DNA of 64,000 nt from Saururus chinensis (GCA_035235625.1 CP141140.1:15334685-15398684); one strand, 5' to 3'; shown: positions 49,396 through 62,375, counted from the first letter of the stretch. Translations and numbers: made by a program. The notes: generated from the letters alone by a model not told the origin.

Positions 49396-50537
49396 GCTCT
49401 CTACTCTCAAGTAAGGTGAAGCCAAAAGTTTATGCTACTGGGTTTTTCCTTATGCTCTATTGTAAGAAAGTCATTCCTCCTTTGCTGCCATAGATGAAAA
49501 GAACCGTTTTTTTTTTTTTTCAAGTATTGTAATTCGATTTTTTTTCGTCTTGATTCAGTGTAAATACAGAGGTGGCCTTCATTTTGTTTCCTCGGGTCCG
49601 AGGGGATGAGATCTCTAACAATGGGGTGGTTCCTTTTTTTGCTCTGTAAAATATACTTTTCATGATGTTAATGGACTCCAAAGTTTGAATCTAAAGTTTT
49701 TTGTTTATGCTTTTAAAGAAATAATGATACCCAGTCGCATCCGTTACCATGTATAAACTCAAATCATTACTTGCAATAACATTTCCTTTATTTTGGGTTT
49801 GTAGTTTGTGGATTGATCATACAGATTAATTGCCTAAACTTGTACTTAATTTATAGTTTATTATCTTTGAACACCAAAAAGAAGAAAAGGTAAAAGGTGA
49901 GGACAAACTTGTTGGGGAAGGAAGTATTCGATCTGCATGTCCTTGCGCATCATGTTATCTTAATATGTTCCAATGGTGTTTTGTAAAAATGTGAGACTGT
50001 GTGAAGAAATTAAACATAAGATATCTACTAAAATTTTGTTTAAGCTTATCCAGATTAGGTCTTGGTGTGGCCTGTGGGAACTCTTTCGGTGACTTCTTCT
50101 TTTTTGATATTTTCTTTAGGTCCACTTGATTTTCTAGTTGAATATGATGTTTTTGTTTTTGCAAATCGAAATATTACGCTGTCATGATGCTTCTTTGGGT
50201 ACTTTCTATAAATTATTCAGGTAGTTACATCCATATGGGCTGATATATGTTGTCATCATTGGGAGCCATTGTCGAGCTGAAAGGATAGGTTGGTCTAGTG
50301 TACTTCTGCTCTTAACTCTTCTATTGACTTTAATCATTTCTTAACATATTTCCCAATATGCATTCTTTATATTAGGAATATTGCTACACCCCTTTGTATT
50401 ACCATGCTTTCCTTTAGTAAGTGAGGAATGCTCGGTTGACTGTAGTACAATAATGACGTTTGTGCCAAAAGAATATCAATAATGATGTTCTAAGTGCTGA
50501 TAACCAATATATACATTGGAAATACAAAATCCCTTTA
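49396..50537. other. VQ 3' UTR and intergenic DNA
   Basis: T-rich sequence continuing from the VQ stop codon probably includes the 3' UTR. No other gene was recognised. Confidence 0.5.
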
Positions 50538-50782
50538 AAGGGTCGTTGTGTGGCTCCGGCCATTTATGGCTGTAAGAATGCGGCTTTAATGGGAGGTGAC
50601 CAGCGCAAAACATGGTCAATGCTCACTGCTTTGTTGAGAACTCTCTGGTTAAAGCCGCCTTGCTGCAACAATAAAGCGGGAGCCAAACAACGTCCCTGGC
50701 TGCACTGGTAATGCAAGCATTACACGAAAGCAAGCTCGTTAAAGCCACTTTACTGCAGTGAGAAAGAAAGAGCCAAATGACG
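50538..50782. mobile_element. MITE-like element with nested inverted repeats
   Basis: GGGTCGTTGTGTGGCTCC at the left pairs with GGGAGCCAAACAACGTCCC at about 50679-50697 and again with AGAGCCAAATGACGCC at the far right. Words TTAAAGCCGC(C)TTGCTGCA and TTAAAGCCACTTTACTGCA repeat inside, so the right part looks duplicated. The outer ends are next to TTA on both sides, compatible with a PIF/Harbinger-type target, but this is weak. Confidence 0.55.
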
Positions 50783-52414
50783 CCTTAATACTCCTCTTGT
50801 CTTATATTAATTGTTGTATTTAAAAATAATAATTTTTATTCCATAATAAAACTCATATTTAAGAGAAGAGAAAATAAGCCTATAATACTATTTTTTAAGT
50901 ACTTAATTACTTAAATTGAATAAAATAAAATATTAAAACAAACTTTTTTGATAAATAAAACTATCAATTTAAAACAGTGGAAATATTAAATTAATCAAAG
51001 CTGCTCGCGGGCGGTACTTTTTTTTGTCTATTTTCTTCATTGGTTTTCGATCCGTTGTGGAGCACTCTATAAATTTTCGCACTAGTTTTCATAACGAGTT
51101 AGTCTATCGTAAAAGCATTCACATGTATGAACTCTTAGAGTAGAAAATTAAAATAAATTGATTGTTATTTATTTATTTTTTAATTAGAATCCAGTCACTT
51201 ATTACAGAGTAATTTTTAACATCTCAGTCTTAAACAAGCACTTAAAATTAATTTTATACTTCTTATGTCCTAAATTATTAATTTTATTTTTAAAAAAATA
51301 AATTTATTAATGTAAAACGGGGATTGAATGTCCCCATTAAGGCTCCTAACGAGCCGAGCCAGCTCGTCCAGCTGAATCGGCTCGGCTCGGTTCGACTCAA
51401 ATTTGGCTGGGCTCGAAGTGAGCTCGATTCGAGTTCGGTTTGAATTTAAAATCAAACGAGCCGATCTCGAACATAGGCTAGCTCGAATCGACTCGACTCG
51501 AAACCTGATCGGTTCGACTCGAACTCGACTTGAAGCTCGGCTCGAACTCGACTCGATTTGTTATATATCATTTTTTAATTATTATATCCATATTATATAA
51601 ATTTAACTTTTACCTTTCATGTACCCATAATATTTTATATTAATTTATAAAATATATATCCTATATATACATTAATATATGGTATATGATATATTATATA
51701 ATATGATATATAATACCTATATTATACTATTATATTTTAAACAAATATAAATCTTACTACTAATAAAATTGAGAATGTAGGTATGATAAATTAATTTATT
51801 TCTATTCTACCCTTATTCATCTATATAATATTATTTAGATTTTAAATACTACCTTTAATCATTCTAATCCTAACAAATATAAATATGTTATTCTACTTGC
51901 AAATAAACATTCTTAATTCAACCAATTATATTAGTTTAGATTTAGAGATTTAGTGAATTATATCTAGATTTTTTTTATAAATATATCCAGTGAACCAAGT
52001 CTAGATTTTATTATTGAATTTCAATTATATTGATTTTTCTTTTTACAGGCAATCTACACATCATGAAATATGTTATTGCTGAAGTCTAAATAATTCTCTT
52101 ATTATGAATTTTTTTGTAGTTACTAGAATAATTAGATATGAAATATGTGAATAAGAGTTGTCATAACTTTGGTGACTAGTTCAGTCTTTTGTGACTTATT
52201 ATATGATAAATTTTATATAACTATCAAAATAACGGAGAGAGAAAAATATTTACCAATATGATGTTCTTTTTCACTGATTAGGCGCTCACACTTGCATGAT
52301 TTTTTTTAATATTTTTTTATAATTTTATCCTTTAGAAAGATAAAATAAGTACACTTAAATTAATACAATGTACTAACTTTGTCATTCCAAATGACGAAAT
52401 CAATAATAAATTGA

Positions 52415-53060
52415 TTTTTTTTTCTCTTTTCTCTTTCCTCTCTTGCTCCACTCTCTATTCACTCTCTCCCTCCTCTCTCTATTCTCTCTCTCCTCTCTCT
52501 TTCGGTTATCTCTCTTCTCTCTCTCCTCTTTCTCTTTTATCTCTCTTCTCTTCTAAAGGATAAAATCATGAAAAATTTAATAAAATATTATTTTCATCAT
52601 TCACAAATATATTGTATTTTATTTTAAATTTAATATTTTAATATATAATATATAAATAAGAAAAAATTAAATTAAATTTTTATACTTTCTCCCCACTTCT
52701 CAAAGCTAGGGCTCACGTTACGCACATGAGAGAGAGATAGGGAGAGAGAAAGCGAAAGAAGAGAGGACAGAGAGAAGAGAAAGTGTAAAGAGAGAGTGAA
52801 GAGAGAGAATAAGAAAGATAGCCAAAAGAGAGATGAGAGAGATTGAATAGAAATATAGAGAGGAGAGAGTGAATAGAGAGTGTGTGAAGAGAGAGAAAGA
52901 GGAGAGAGAGAGATAGCCGAAAGAAAGAGATAATGAATAGAGAGAAAAGAGATAATGAATAGTGAGAGAAGAGAGAGCGAATAGAGAGAGGAGAGAGTGA
53001 AAAGAAAGAGGAGAGAGAGAGAGAATGAAGAGATAGTAGAGAGAAGAGAGTACAAAATTA
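52415..53060. repeat. CT-rich / GA-rich inverted arms inside the hAT element
   Basis: 52415-52555 is a pyrimidine run of CTCTCT words. 52720-53050 is a purine run of GAGAGA words. ATGACGAAATCAAT-type phrases flank both (52390 and 53085). The strand-asymmetric runs can fold into a long hairpin. Confidence 0.75.
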
Positions 53061-53324
53061 TTTCATTATTGATTTTATCCTTCTAAATGACGAAATCAAT
53101 ACATTGCATTGATTTCATCTTTTAAAAGCACGAAATTATATTGATTTCGTCCTTTAAATCACAAATTAGTACATTATATTGAATTTTTCCTCTTTAAGAA
53201 TGAAATTAAAAAATAAATTAAAAAAAGTCATGGAGGCACTCGCGAAAAGAAATACCATATTGGTAAATATTTTTTTTATTTATGTTATTTTGGTAATTAT
53301 TATTTTTAATATTATTCATATAAT

Positions 53325-53444
53325 GGGAAAAGTTAATATTATTTAAACCCGTGAGTTTGATGGGCTGTTGGATGTAAATCCGATGACCTAATCGACTGGG
53401 CGCACGCTTGGCCGCGTGAGCCCGGGCTGATATTAACGGGACTC
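53325..53444. mobile_element. Mutator-type MITE (family B), 120 bp, nested in the hAT element
   Basis: The ends GGGAAAAGTTAATATT and, inward from the right, GAGTCCCGTTAATATC match the element at 46067. The flanking 9-mers TCATATAAT (53316-53324) and TTATATAAT (53445-53453) differ at one position. The core GGGCTGTTGGATGTAAATCC is the same hairpin core in mutated form. Confidence 0.78.
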
Positions 53445-53904
53445 TTATATAATTATATTTATTATATGGGATATTTGAATAACATTAGTTAAATTTTTGG
53501 TGACAAATGAAATTTTTTTGTTGGGTATTTATTTACTTTTATCTTAACCATGGATTTTGAAATAATATTTACAACTTTAATACAATAAAATTATGTATAT
53601 TATAATTTTTTTTATTTTTGTGTTGGTGTGATTATCTAAATTAATATAAATTTTTATAAAAAAAAAATTTGTTTGTAAATGGGATTCGAGCTCAATTCGA
53701 ACACAAGTTCGAGTTTCTATAATATGTTTTCGAGCTCGAGCTCGAGTCGAGTTTCGAATTTTTAGTCGAACCGAGCTCGAGCCAGGTATCGAGCTTTTTA
53801 ATCGAGTTCGAGCCGAGCTCGAACCGAGCTTTCAGAAATCGAGCTCGAGTCAAAAAACCTGAAAACTCGGTTCGACTCGGCTCGTTAGCACCCTTAGTCC
53901 CCAT

Positions 53905-55035
53905 GTCTAAATGTTGCTTTTTTTGACAAGCGCTGATGGTAGCAAAATTCCATACGATTTGGACGCATCTTAATTTGCTGCGTCCCTTTCAATCCTGAAA
54001 AATTCTTTGGTCAAAGATTTTAGCCTCTAACTATTGTAGCGGGCACCGCCATTTAAATGCTTGAAAAGACTACTAATTTGTCTTCTTCGTTGCGTTTCGG
54101 TATTGAGCCTATCGCACTGGGCTCCCCCCTCAAATCTGCCTTCCTCAGTCGAAGGCAACTTGGGCTTTACTCTTTAGAGGCATTTGTGTTATACGTACTT
54201 GATGGACGCTTTTAGAATATACAAAAATAAATAAGATTTTATCTTTTTAATGGCTAAAGCTTTTAGAATACTTGGTCATCTTACATACATTGTCTTTCAC
54301 CAAAGAACAAAAAAAACTTCATGATTTTCGGTTGGGGGCTTCAAACAAGCGACTGAATCGAGGCCTGGCCAATCCATCAAACCAACCGTATAATTAAGGA
54401 AAGCTTTATACTTCGAATATATTTTCTTGTTTAGACCCCCATGAGTGTATTTGACAACAGTCACTGTGAAAGAAAAATCCCAAAAGGAATAATACAGATG
54501 TAACTAATTCTTACATTTCAATTATTTTGCCAGACCATCGATTACTCAGGACACAATATGCTACCCCTGAACTCATCAACCTGGTTTTTATTTGGAAGAT
54601 AATATTTATACACTTATTTTTTTACACCGTATACTTTACACTACCTTTTATTAAAAAAAGAAAGGTGAGTCCTACTTCACAACATAAAATTTACTTTTCC
54701 CTATTCAATCATAAGTGGCACAAGACCTACGAATATATGAAAAATAATGTAAGAATATCAGTATTCTTTTTATTTTTATATATGAAGTGGTTCTGATATG
54801 TGATGGCGAGCACATTGCTCATACTATTTTGGCAAATTGCACTATTTTTATGATTTTGATCCTTAGAATTAAAACTAAGATATAGATCTCTCTTGATTTT
54901 AAGATAATATATTAATCTTGACCGTGCTTGATCACTAATTTACGATAAATGAGCAATGCTTATACATGTGTCAGAAGGTACTAAACATGAGGAGAGAGAA
55001 AAGATTGATTTTGCTTTGATGGACATGGAAATGAT
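53905..55035. other. Intergenic DNA
   Basis: AT-rich sequence without recognisable genes. 54597-54770 has family A-like words at its borders (GATAATATTTATACACTTA; GAATATCAG) and could be a fifth, decayed MITE copy. Confidence 0.45.
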
Positions 55036-55522
55036 TGTTGGACATGAAGACTCATGTGGGCCATTTGGGGATGGGCCTCCACTCCTAAGCATTATGGACT
55101 TTTAACCTAGATAACATCTATCTCTCTTGTAATCCTAAATAGACTTTAATTGTCTAAGATAGGCTTGAATTGGGTTCTGCTAATCCCTACACAATTAGGT
55201 CATGTTTATCCTAACCTAGACCAATCTAATCCCACTCAAATAAGCTACTGTTCACGTCACTATTCACTTTACATTATTCACATGTGAGAGAGAGAGGGGT
55301 GTCGCCTTGGAGGCTCTGATATCTTTGAGAGAGTTTAAGCTTTGTAATTTCCCTTGTAGTCATCCCTGGAATAGTGAACTAGTGTGATGCCATGGGCATA
55401 GGCACCCATTGCCGAACCACGAAAATCATGTACGTCCTTCTCTTGATTAATTTTTGCAAGTCATTGTTCACTACAAAGATCTATTTTTTGCTGTGTAGAT
55501 TATATGTTAGAGCAGTCTAACA
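55036..55522 (+). repeat. Probable 5' LTR of the old copia element
   Basis: Starts TGTTGGACATGAAGAC and ends GTCTAACA, the TGTTGG/TAACA-style ends usual for copia LTRs, at the right distance before gag. Without a partner LTR the borders are a proposal. Confidence 0.5.
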
Positions 55523-56329
55523 ATCCTTACAATCACAATAATAGGAATAAGAGCTTCGAGGTTTAGGAAAATGTGATAGATCTATGCAGAAAAGATTCTT
55601 GGAGAGTTGAACAAGATCGAAGAAGATTGCTTCGTCCCGAACAAGTCGAAGACGCCAAAGAAGGAAACAACAACAGTCGCGGTCACACACCAATGCCGTC
55701 AACCACGAGGAAGATCCAACCACCGCCAAGATAAAAATTTAACTCATGATGAAGGTAATAATAAGAATGTTAATGTTGTTGATGATGATGAATGCATGAT
55801 TTTGTCATGTAAAAATAAATATGATTCCTAGATTATTGATAGTGGTGTTTCTTTTCATGCAAGTTTTAAAAGATAATTGTTTGATAATGATATAAGATTG
55901 CAATATGAAAATGATACAATATTCTTGTTAAAGCATGTCTGACATGTGCTTCGTCTGACTAAAAATAATATCTTTACTGCCCAACTAGCTATGAACAACA
56001 TACCACCCAGTTCCTAAGCGACAAGAGGAAAATGATTCGGGATGTTATGATGATAGCTAAGAGGAAGAAAGTTGGCACATTATACATGCTTGCCAGTTGT
56101 ACTAGAGCTTCTATCTTAGTTTCATTAAGTAATGTTGATGGATAGGTGTGACATAGATGCCTAGGCCACATGTCAAAGACATGATTGAAGATGTTACACA
56201 AAAAGGGGAAGTTATCGGGGTTGACGTGTGTTGATGTAGGTTTATGTGAGGATTACGTCTAAGGAAAATAAAATAAGGTAACATTTTCTAAATTAGCCTC
56301 TGAGTGGAAGACTAAGCGCCTTGCTCTAT

Positions 56330-56960
56330 TTCACATAAACGTATGGGGACCAACATAGGTCCCCTCCCTCGGAGGTGCGTATTACTTTGTTACCTTTATT
56401 GATGATGTTCCTTGCAAGTTGTGGGTTTAATTTTATAAATAAAAAATAGAAAGTATTTTTTGTGTTTGTTATATGAAAAATACTTGTTGTGAATGAGGCA
56501 TCACTCAAGTTGAAGTGCCTCAAATTAGATAATGGCAGTGAGTATAGTGGCAGAGAATTTCAGTCATATTGTGACAAGCACAGGATTTACAGGTTGCTAA
56601 CTAGACCCTAACATCCTAGCAGAATGGCGTTGCTAAGAGGATGAACATGACCACTATGGAAAGGGAGCGCAACATGAGGCTTCATTGTGGGATGCCACCC
56701 ATGTTCTGGACCTATGTTGTTGATACTGTAGTATATTTGATTAATAAGTTTCCATATTTTTCCCTGAATGGTGGGCTACTCGAGGAAGCATGGACGAAGA
56801 AGGAGGTTAGATTTGATCACTTACAGGTGTTTGGTTGTGTAGGTTATGTACATATCGAGGTAGAAAATAGGGGCTTCCTTGGCTATGGTGGCGACAATTT
56901 TGGATATTGATTGTGAGATCCAATACACAAGAAGGTTATTAGAAACATTAATAAGGTGTT
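56330..56960 (+). pseudogene. Old copia integrase remnant
   Basis: Words of the copia integrase core survive in shifting frames: TFIDDVP near 56396, QNGVAKRMNMT near 56623, then MPPMFWTYVVDTVVYLINK and VFGCVGYVH (56641-56860). Many stops interrupt them. Confidence 0.82.
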
Positions 56961-57429
56961 CCATGAGATTGAACTCTACAAGCACCCCAAGTTCAAAAAA
57001 AGGGTAAAAAAAATGTTAAAAAATTTGTAGAACTTGATGCTGAAAACACTCTTGTCGCCCCCTTCTAGATGTTGAGGGCATCGGCGTTCCAAACACTGAG
57101 TCAAGGCCTTCGTCTAGCGAGGAGACCAGGCCGCCAGGTGGTTGCCAACACAATGAGCAATATGATCAAATAGTTTGCCTAGCTGGCCCACTGCAGACGT
57201 TGCTAAGGTGGACCACTTCAAGACAAAGAAAGACAAAGTAGATCTATAATTTATCTCCAGGTGTCAAGGAGAAACACAATTTTAATCCCATCTTGAACTA
57301 TTTGTTGGTAACAAATACTAGTGAGCATGAAAGCTTTGAAGAAAATAGAGAATAAATACTTCAGTTGAGTAAGAGCGTTCCATGGATGATGAGAATGAGT
57401 CATTGATGTCCAGTCACACCTTAGAATTG

Positions 57430-57900
57430 GTTGAGTTACTTGAGGGTAAAAAAGATCTTCCATAAGAAGTGGGTCTATATATTGAAACAAGAATTAAATG
57501 GTAGCAAGATGTTGAAGGCAATATTAATTGTCAAGGGCTTTGAACAAAAATATGGTGTTTATTAAACAAAGATCTTTGCTCTAGTAGTCAGAATTATTCC
57601 CATCAGGATGATGTTATCACTAGTAGCAATGGAAGATCTTTATCTAGAGCAGCTTATTGTGAAAATAACTTTTCTACATGGTGATTTAGATGAAGAAGTC
57701 TACATGCATCAACCCTAAGGTTATGCTGTGAAGGGAAAAGAAAACTTAATATACAGGTTGTCTAAGAGCTTGTATGACCTAAAACAAGCTCCAAGAAAGA
57801 GAGAGTGTTAAAGTTGTCTCAAATAAATTATGTTGAAAAGGTGTTAAATGTTAAGCCAGTGGGTACACCCTTGGCGTCCGACTTCAAACTCTTTCAGGAG
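57430..57900 (+). pseudogene. Old copia reverse-transcriptase remnant
   Basis: KWVYILKQELNGS (near 57468) and FLHGDLDEEVYMHQP (near 57672) are copia reverse-transcriptase blocks, followed by LSKSLYDLKQAP (near 57760). The catalytic YVDD block is deleted; the sequence jumps directly to a later block ending in KPVGTPLASDFKL (near 57853). Confidence 0.82.
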
Positions 57901-58050
57901 TAGTCTCCTAAAACTCCTTAGGATAAGGTCACATGAACAGAATTCAAAATACTTCAACAGTTGGGTCTTTGAGGTATATTGCCACTTGTACCAGGTTGGA
58001 TATTTCTCTTGCAGTTAGCTAATAAAAATGTTCATGGCTGATCCAGGGCA

Positions 58051-60008
58051 CACTACAATAAAATGAATTATTAGCGATGCAAAAACAAGCGTCGCTAAAA
58101 ACCACTACTTGCGACACATAAAAAAGAGTCACAAAAAAATAAAATATTAGCGACACTTTTTATTATGTGTCGCTAATAGTCATATATTAGCAACATTAAT
58201 TTAAAGCGTCGCTAATACCAATCTTATTATAGATGCTTTATGATAAACGTCGCTAATAGCTTTGCTATTAGCGATGTTTTCCTTAAGCATCGCTACAAGT
58301 AATATTTTTAAATTATAAAAAATAAAATCATAACTATTAGCGACACTTGTTAGAAAGCGTCGTTAGCGACGCTTAAGAAAAACGTCACTAATAGTTATGA
58401 ATTTAAAATAAAAAAATAAAAATTAAGAACTATTAACGACGTTTTAAAACACATGTCGCAAAAAGCATTGATAATAGCGACGCTTGTTTTCAAGCATCGC
58501 TAATAGCTTTATTAATCAATTTTATTTAATAAATAATTAAATAATAAATAAATATAAAAAAATTTAAATTAAACTTCTTAAATATAATATATTTTATTCA
58601 ATATTGATAATTTATATTTATAATAAATAAATATGAAAATTTCATTAAAAGGTTGTGTCAATAATAGATTAAACTTTCACTAATATATATTTATTTCTTA
58701 AATTTTATTATTACTTTTAAATATAATTAATAATAAAAGAGAGAGAGTGCATAGAGAGTGGAGAGAGAAAGAGGAGAAAGAGGGTGAGGAGAGTGAGAGA
58801 GTGTAGAGAGAGGGAGAGGAGAGAGAGAGAGGGAGAAGAGAGAGAGGAGGGAGAAGAAAGAAAATTTAAATTATAATTTATTTTTTTAAAAAATAAAATA
58901 AAAAAATAAATAGTGACGCATAATTGTATGTGTTGCTACTACTCTAGTTGTAGCGACGCATAGGGGTGAGAGATTGGGGAGAGAGAGAAAGAGGTTGAAG
59001 GGGAAGAGAGAGAGATAGTGAGGAGAGATGAGAGAGAGAGAGGAGAGAGAGTGAGGGTAGAGAGGTAGAGAGAGAGGAGAGAAAGAGTAGTGAAGAGAGA
59101 GATAGTGAGGAGAGAGGAGAGAGGAATAGTGAGGAGAGGGTAGAGAGAGAAGAGAGGGTAGAGAGAGAGAAGAGAGAGTGCAGGGAAAGAGAGTGAAGTG
59201 AGGGTAGAGAGAGAGAGTGAGGAGAGGATGAGAGAGAGAGAGAGAGTAGATAGAAGAGAGGCGTAGAGGAGAGATAGATTACTTTAAAAAAATATATTAT
59301 GCTATTAGTTTTTTTTTAAGAAATTGACCTATACTAGTAAAAGAGTGTCGCTAATATTATAAGTAATTGTGACACTAATGCTTATGCGTCACAATTACCT
59401 ATACTATTAGCAACGCTTGTGGCGAGCGTCGCTAATAGCAATCGTTTTTTTTTTAAACTTAATATATTAGTGACGCTCCTTTCGAACGTCGCTAAAAGCT
59501 TTATTTTTTTAAAAATAAACCTAAAGCTTTTAGCAACGGTTAGAGGAGAGTGTCGCTAATAGTCTATGTAATTGCGACGCTAATGCTTAAGCGTCGTAAA
59601 TACATTTCTATTAGCGACGCTCACTTCCGAGCATCGCTAATGGCTTTATTTTTATCAAAATAAAAAATTCTCTTCCCCCCCTCTCTCTTCTCGTTTCTCT
59701 CTCACACACTCTCTCTCCTCCCTCCCTCTCCTCCATTTTCTCTCTCTTCACATCTCTCTCTCTCTCTCCTCCCCAGGTGTCCGAGATCGCCCCTGGCGAC
59801 GGACCCCCAACGTCTGACTCTGGCGACAACCACCCGAACGCTTTCCCCCCATCGTCCTCCTTCCTCCACCCGGTTCCCCCCCCACTCCTTCCCCTCCTCC
59901 CTCCACTCCTTCCCCTCCTCCCTCCGAGACGGCCTCAGCAGTCGGATTCCGGCCTCTCCCCTCTCCCTGGTCTCCCTTCCCCACAGAGGAAGGGAAGTGG
60001 GGGGACTC

Positions 60009-60044
<36 letters not shown>

Positions 60045-60807
60045 AGGAAGGGGGCGGATTCCGGCGGGGCACCAAAACCGACCCCTCTCCTCGGTGCCCC
60101 CTCTCTAGAAGTCGACCACCTCCCTGTTCCCCACCTGTCCTGCCACCGATGGGCTTTTTTTTATAAAAAAAGTTAGGTTTTTAGCAACGCTTCTAAAAGC
60201 ATCGCTAAAGCGTATATTTTATTATTTTAAATATTTAGACGTATTAGCGACGCTTACGCAAGCGTTGCTAAAGACTATTTTTATTAATTTTTAAAATTTT
60301 TTTAGCGACGCTTAAATAATCATCGCTAATAAACCTTTTTATTTTTTTTTCAATACATTTTAAGCGTCGCTAATAACTACTTATTAGCAACATTTATTAT
60401 TATGTGTCGCTAATAAGATAAGATATTTTTTATTTATTTAAAAATATATTTTACATTATCGACACATAATTTAGCGTCGTTAATAAGAAATTATTAGCAA
60501 CATTTATAATTATGCATCGCTAATAAGTTGTTTTTTATTTTTTTACAAATATTTTTTATATTAGCGACGATAATTAAGTGTCTCTATTAACATATTATTA
60601 GCGACGCATAAATAAAAGTCGCTAATGTTAGACTACTAGCAACACTTTTAGTTAAGCGTCGTTAATGAACAGGAGCGACTACAGTTTTATCAACGTATGT
60701 AGCGATGTAATGATGTTTTTTATGTGTCATTAATAACTATTAGCGACACTTGCAATACTATTAGTAGCACTTAAAAGCATCGCTAATGGTAATTTTTTGT
60801 TGTAGTA
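58051..60807. mobile_element. CACTA-type non-autonomous element with GCGACGC arrays (2757 bp)
   Basis: Starts CACTACAATAAAATG and ends TTTTTTGTTGTAGTA (the last base should be G). It is flanked by a perfect 3-bp duplication GCA (58048-58050 and 60808-60810); 3-bp targets and CACTACAA ends define CACTA (En/Spm) elements. Its arms (58070-58510 and 59330-59640 plus 60180-60790) are filled with several dozen copies of TTAGCGACGC or its reverse complement in both orientations, often paired to make short hairpins. GA-rich runs occupy 58738-59275 and CT-rich 59670-59775. No transposase frame was recognised. The insertion splits the old copia pol region cleanly. Confidence 0.85.
59777..60166 (+). other. 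GC-rich open stretch inside the CACTA element
   Basis: A 129-aa open frame rich in Pro, Ser and Arg-Glu dipeptide repeats (from a GAGAGA run at 60017-60047). It is much GC-richer than the arms around it. It may be a captured piece of host exon or 5' UTR, or simple low-complexity DNA. I do not support a protein. Confidence 0.35.
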
Positions 60808-62126
60808 GCATACTCACTAGTTGGCGATGAAGTAGATATTCAGATATATAAGAGGTTCTTAAGTATGACTTTATGTTTTGGTGCAAAGATTGACATAAGA
60901 TTGATTGGTTTTGTGGATTTAGATTATGGTTTAATATAAATAGTAGGTAGAGTACTTGTCACACCCAAGATTTTGGCACACGTTTTTTTTTAAAATTTAC
61001 ATTTTTTTGGCAATATAATGATAGTAAATTGGGAAATTATGACAAAATTTGAAACCTCTCATAACAATTTTTATAGCTTTAACTCATCATATATACATTT
61101 TTTCACACAATTTTTTTCCAAATCAACATACATTAAAATCAAACATCCTTAGGCGTTAAATGAAAATGAAAACATATAACATAAAATACCATGACCATGA
61201 GCTTAAACAAAAATATGTCTTCAACATCTCTAAGTATTAGTCCCACAACAGTTTAAAGTCTAAACTCTCAAATACAAGTCTAAAAATTTATGTATATATT
61301 CATCTTTCAACTCTCCTAAAATGTTAGTTATAAAATTAATATATTAAATTGTGAAAAAATAATAAAGATTCATATTGAGTTAAAGGTAAACTTGAAATAT
61401 GAAAAGATCAGTCCTTCCATCCTTCCATCGAGGACCTACAAAATCCTCTAGAATATATGAGGCTAAAAAGTGAAAAAATGAGTATTTATATACTCAGTAA
61501 GAGAGTTATAATTAGTGAACTCCGTAGGTCAAAACATAACTATATTCATGAAACATTAATATAAAGCAAAAAAAATTAAATAAGTCATCATCTAATTAAC
61601 AACATAACATAACTATGCTCATATATATACCATCTTATTAAACATTCTTACACATATATATATATACTTATCATCTTACTCATACTATCGTACTCAAATT
61701 TGTATGTTTACAATATTATTCTAAAGAGTCTAACTCAAACTTTTATACTTATAGTCTTACTAACTTTATCATACTCATTTTCTTACATTTACAATTTTAC
61801 TTGAAACCTTATATTTACTCATATTATTTTACTCTTACTCATATACTTATTATCGACAATTGAAACTAATTATAAAAAGGATTACCTCTGTGTTGGAGTT
61901 GCAGCCGGAAAAAGGAGGTGTTGAGTTATTTTAGTTGGGGTAACATATGAGAAAAAGAGTAATTAAAAAAATAGTAAATATTTTAATAAAACGGAGTACG
62001 AGGGGATTCTTCAAGTGCGTATAGACACATTATTTTAAACTAAGTAAAAATCTTCTCCCTCTCCGGTGTCGGTGATACTGTAGGCGTCGGAATTAGAAGA
62101 TGCAAATAACAGTGAGAAAAACTCAC

Positions 62127-62375
62127 ATCGGCCTCCAGCTCGTGAAAAGAGTTGCAAAGCACCCAGTCAGCCTGGTTCATATTGCTGAACTGGTTCACTA
62201 CCAACTTCAAGACTACAACAAAAGGCGGTATGTCAGACGATTCAAGCTGGGGCAATTCGGGCAATGATGAAGACTTTGAGTTGGGTGGGGTGCTCAGTCT
62301 CCCCTCGAACACATTGTGGTAGATCAAATTAACTGCACAGGATTAAGGAATGAAGCTGCAATATGCCGTATTATT
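62127..62375 (-). pseudogene. UDP-glycosyltransferase fragment (UGT74-like)
   Basis: The minus strand reads SCAVNLIYHNVFEGRL, then SLPELPQLESSDIPPFV and LVVNQFSNMNQADWVLCNS followed by FHELEAD. These blocks belong to the acceptor-binding half of plant family 1 glycosyltransferases, which transfer UDP-sugars to small molecules. The exon ends at a GTGAGT donor (62126), an intron position known for the UGT74 clade. A stop lies just upstream of SCAVN and about ten residues are missing between PPFV and LVVNQ. The start and the C-terminal PSPG sugar-donor box are absent. Confidence 0.8.

Larger units (their letters stand above)
51338..53896. mobile_element. hAT-type non-autonomous element (2559 bp)
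   Basis: A perfect 8-bp duplication GTCCCCAT (51330-51337 and 53897-53904) flanks the inverted ends TAAGGCTCCTAACGAGCCGAG and, inward from the right, TAAGGGTGCTAACGAGCCGAG. Both termini carry 200-bp blocks dense in GAGCTCGA/TCGACTCG words (51350-51560 and 53690-53885), typical of subterminal transposase-binding arrays. The interior is AT-rich and holds a CT-rich block followed by a GA-rich block; no transposase frame is visible. The 120-bp Mutator-type MITE at 53325 is a later insertion inside it. Confidence 0.88.
55036..60956 (+). mobile_element. Old Ty1/copia element split by a CACTA element, right end missing
   Basis: A probable 5' LTR is followed by decayed gag-protease (about 55600-55870), integrase (56330-56960) and reverse-transcriptase (57430-57900) remnants. 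The reading resumes after the CACTA insertion at 60811 with words of the block between RT and RNase H. The two sides join correctly if the CACTA element and one copy of GCA are removed. Many stops and frameshifts show great age. No 3' LTR was found; the element seems cut off at about 60956 by another LTR-like sequence. Confidence 0.8.
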
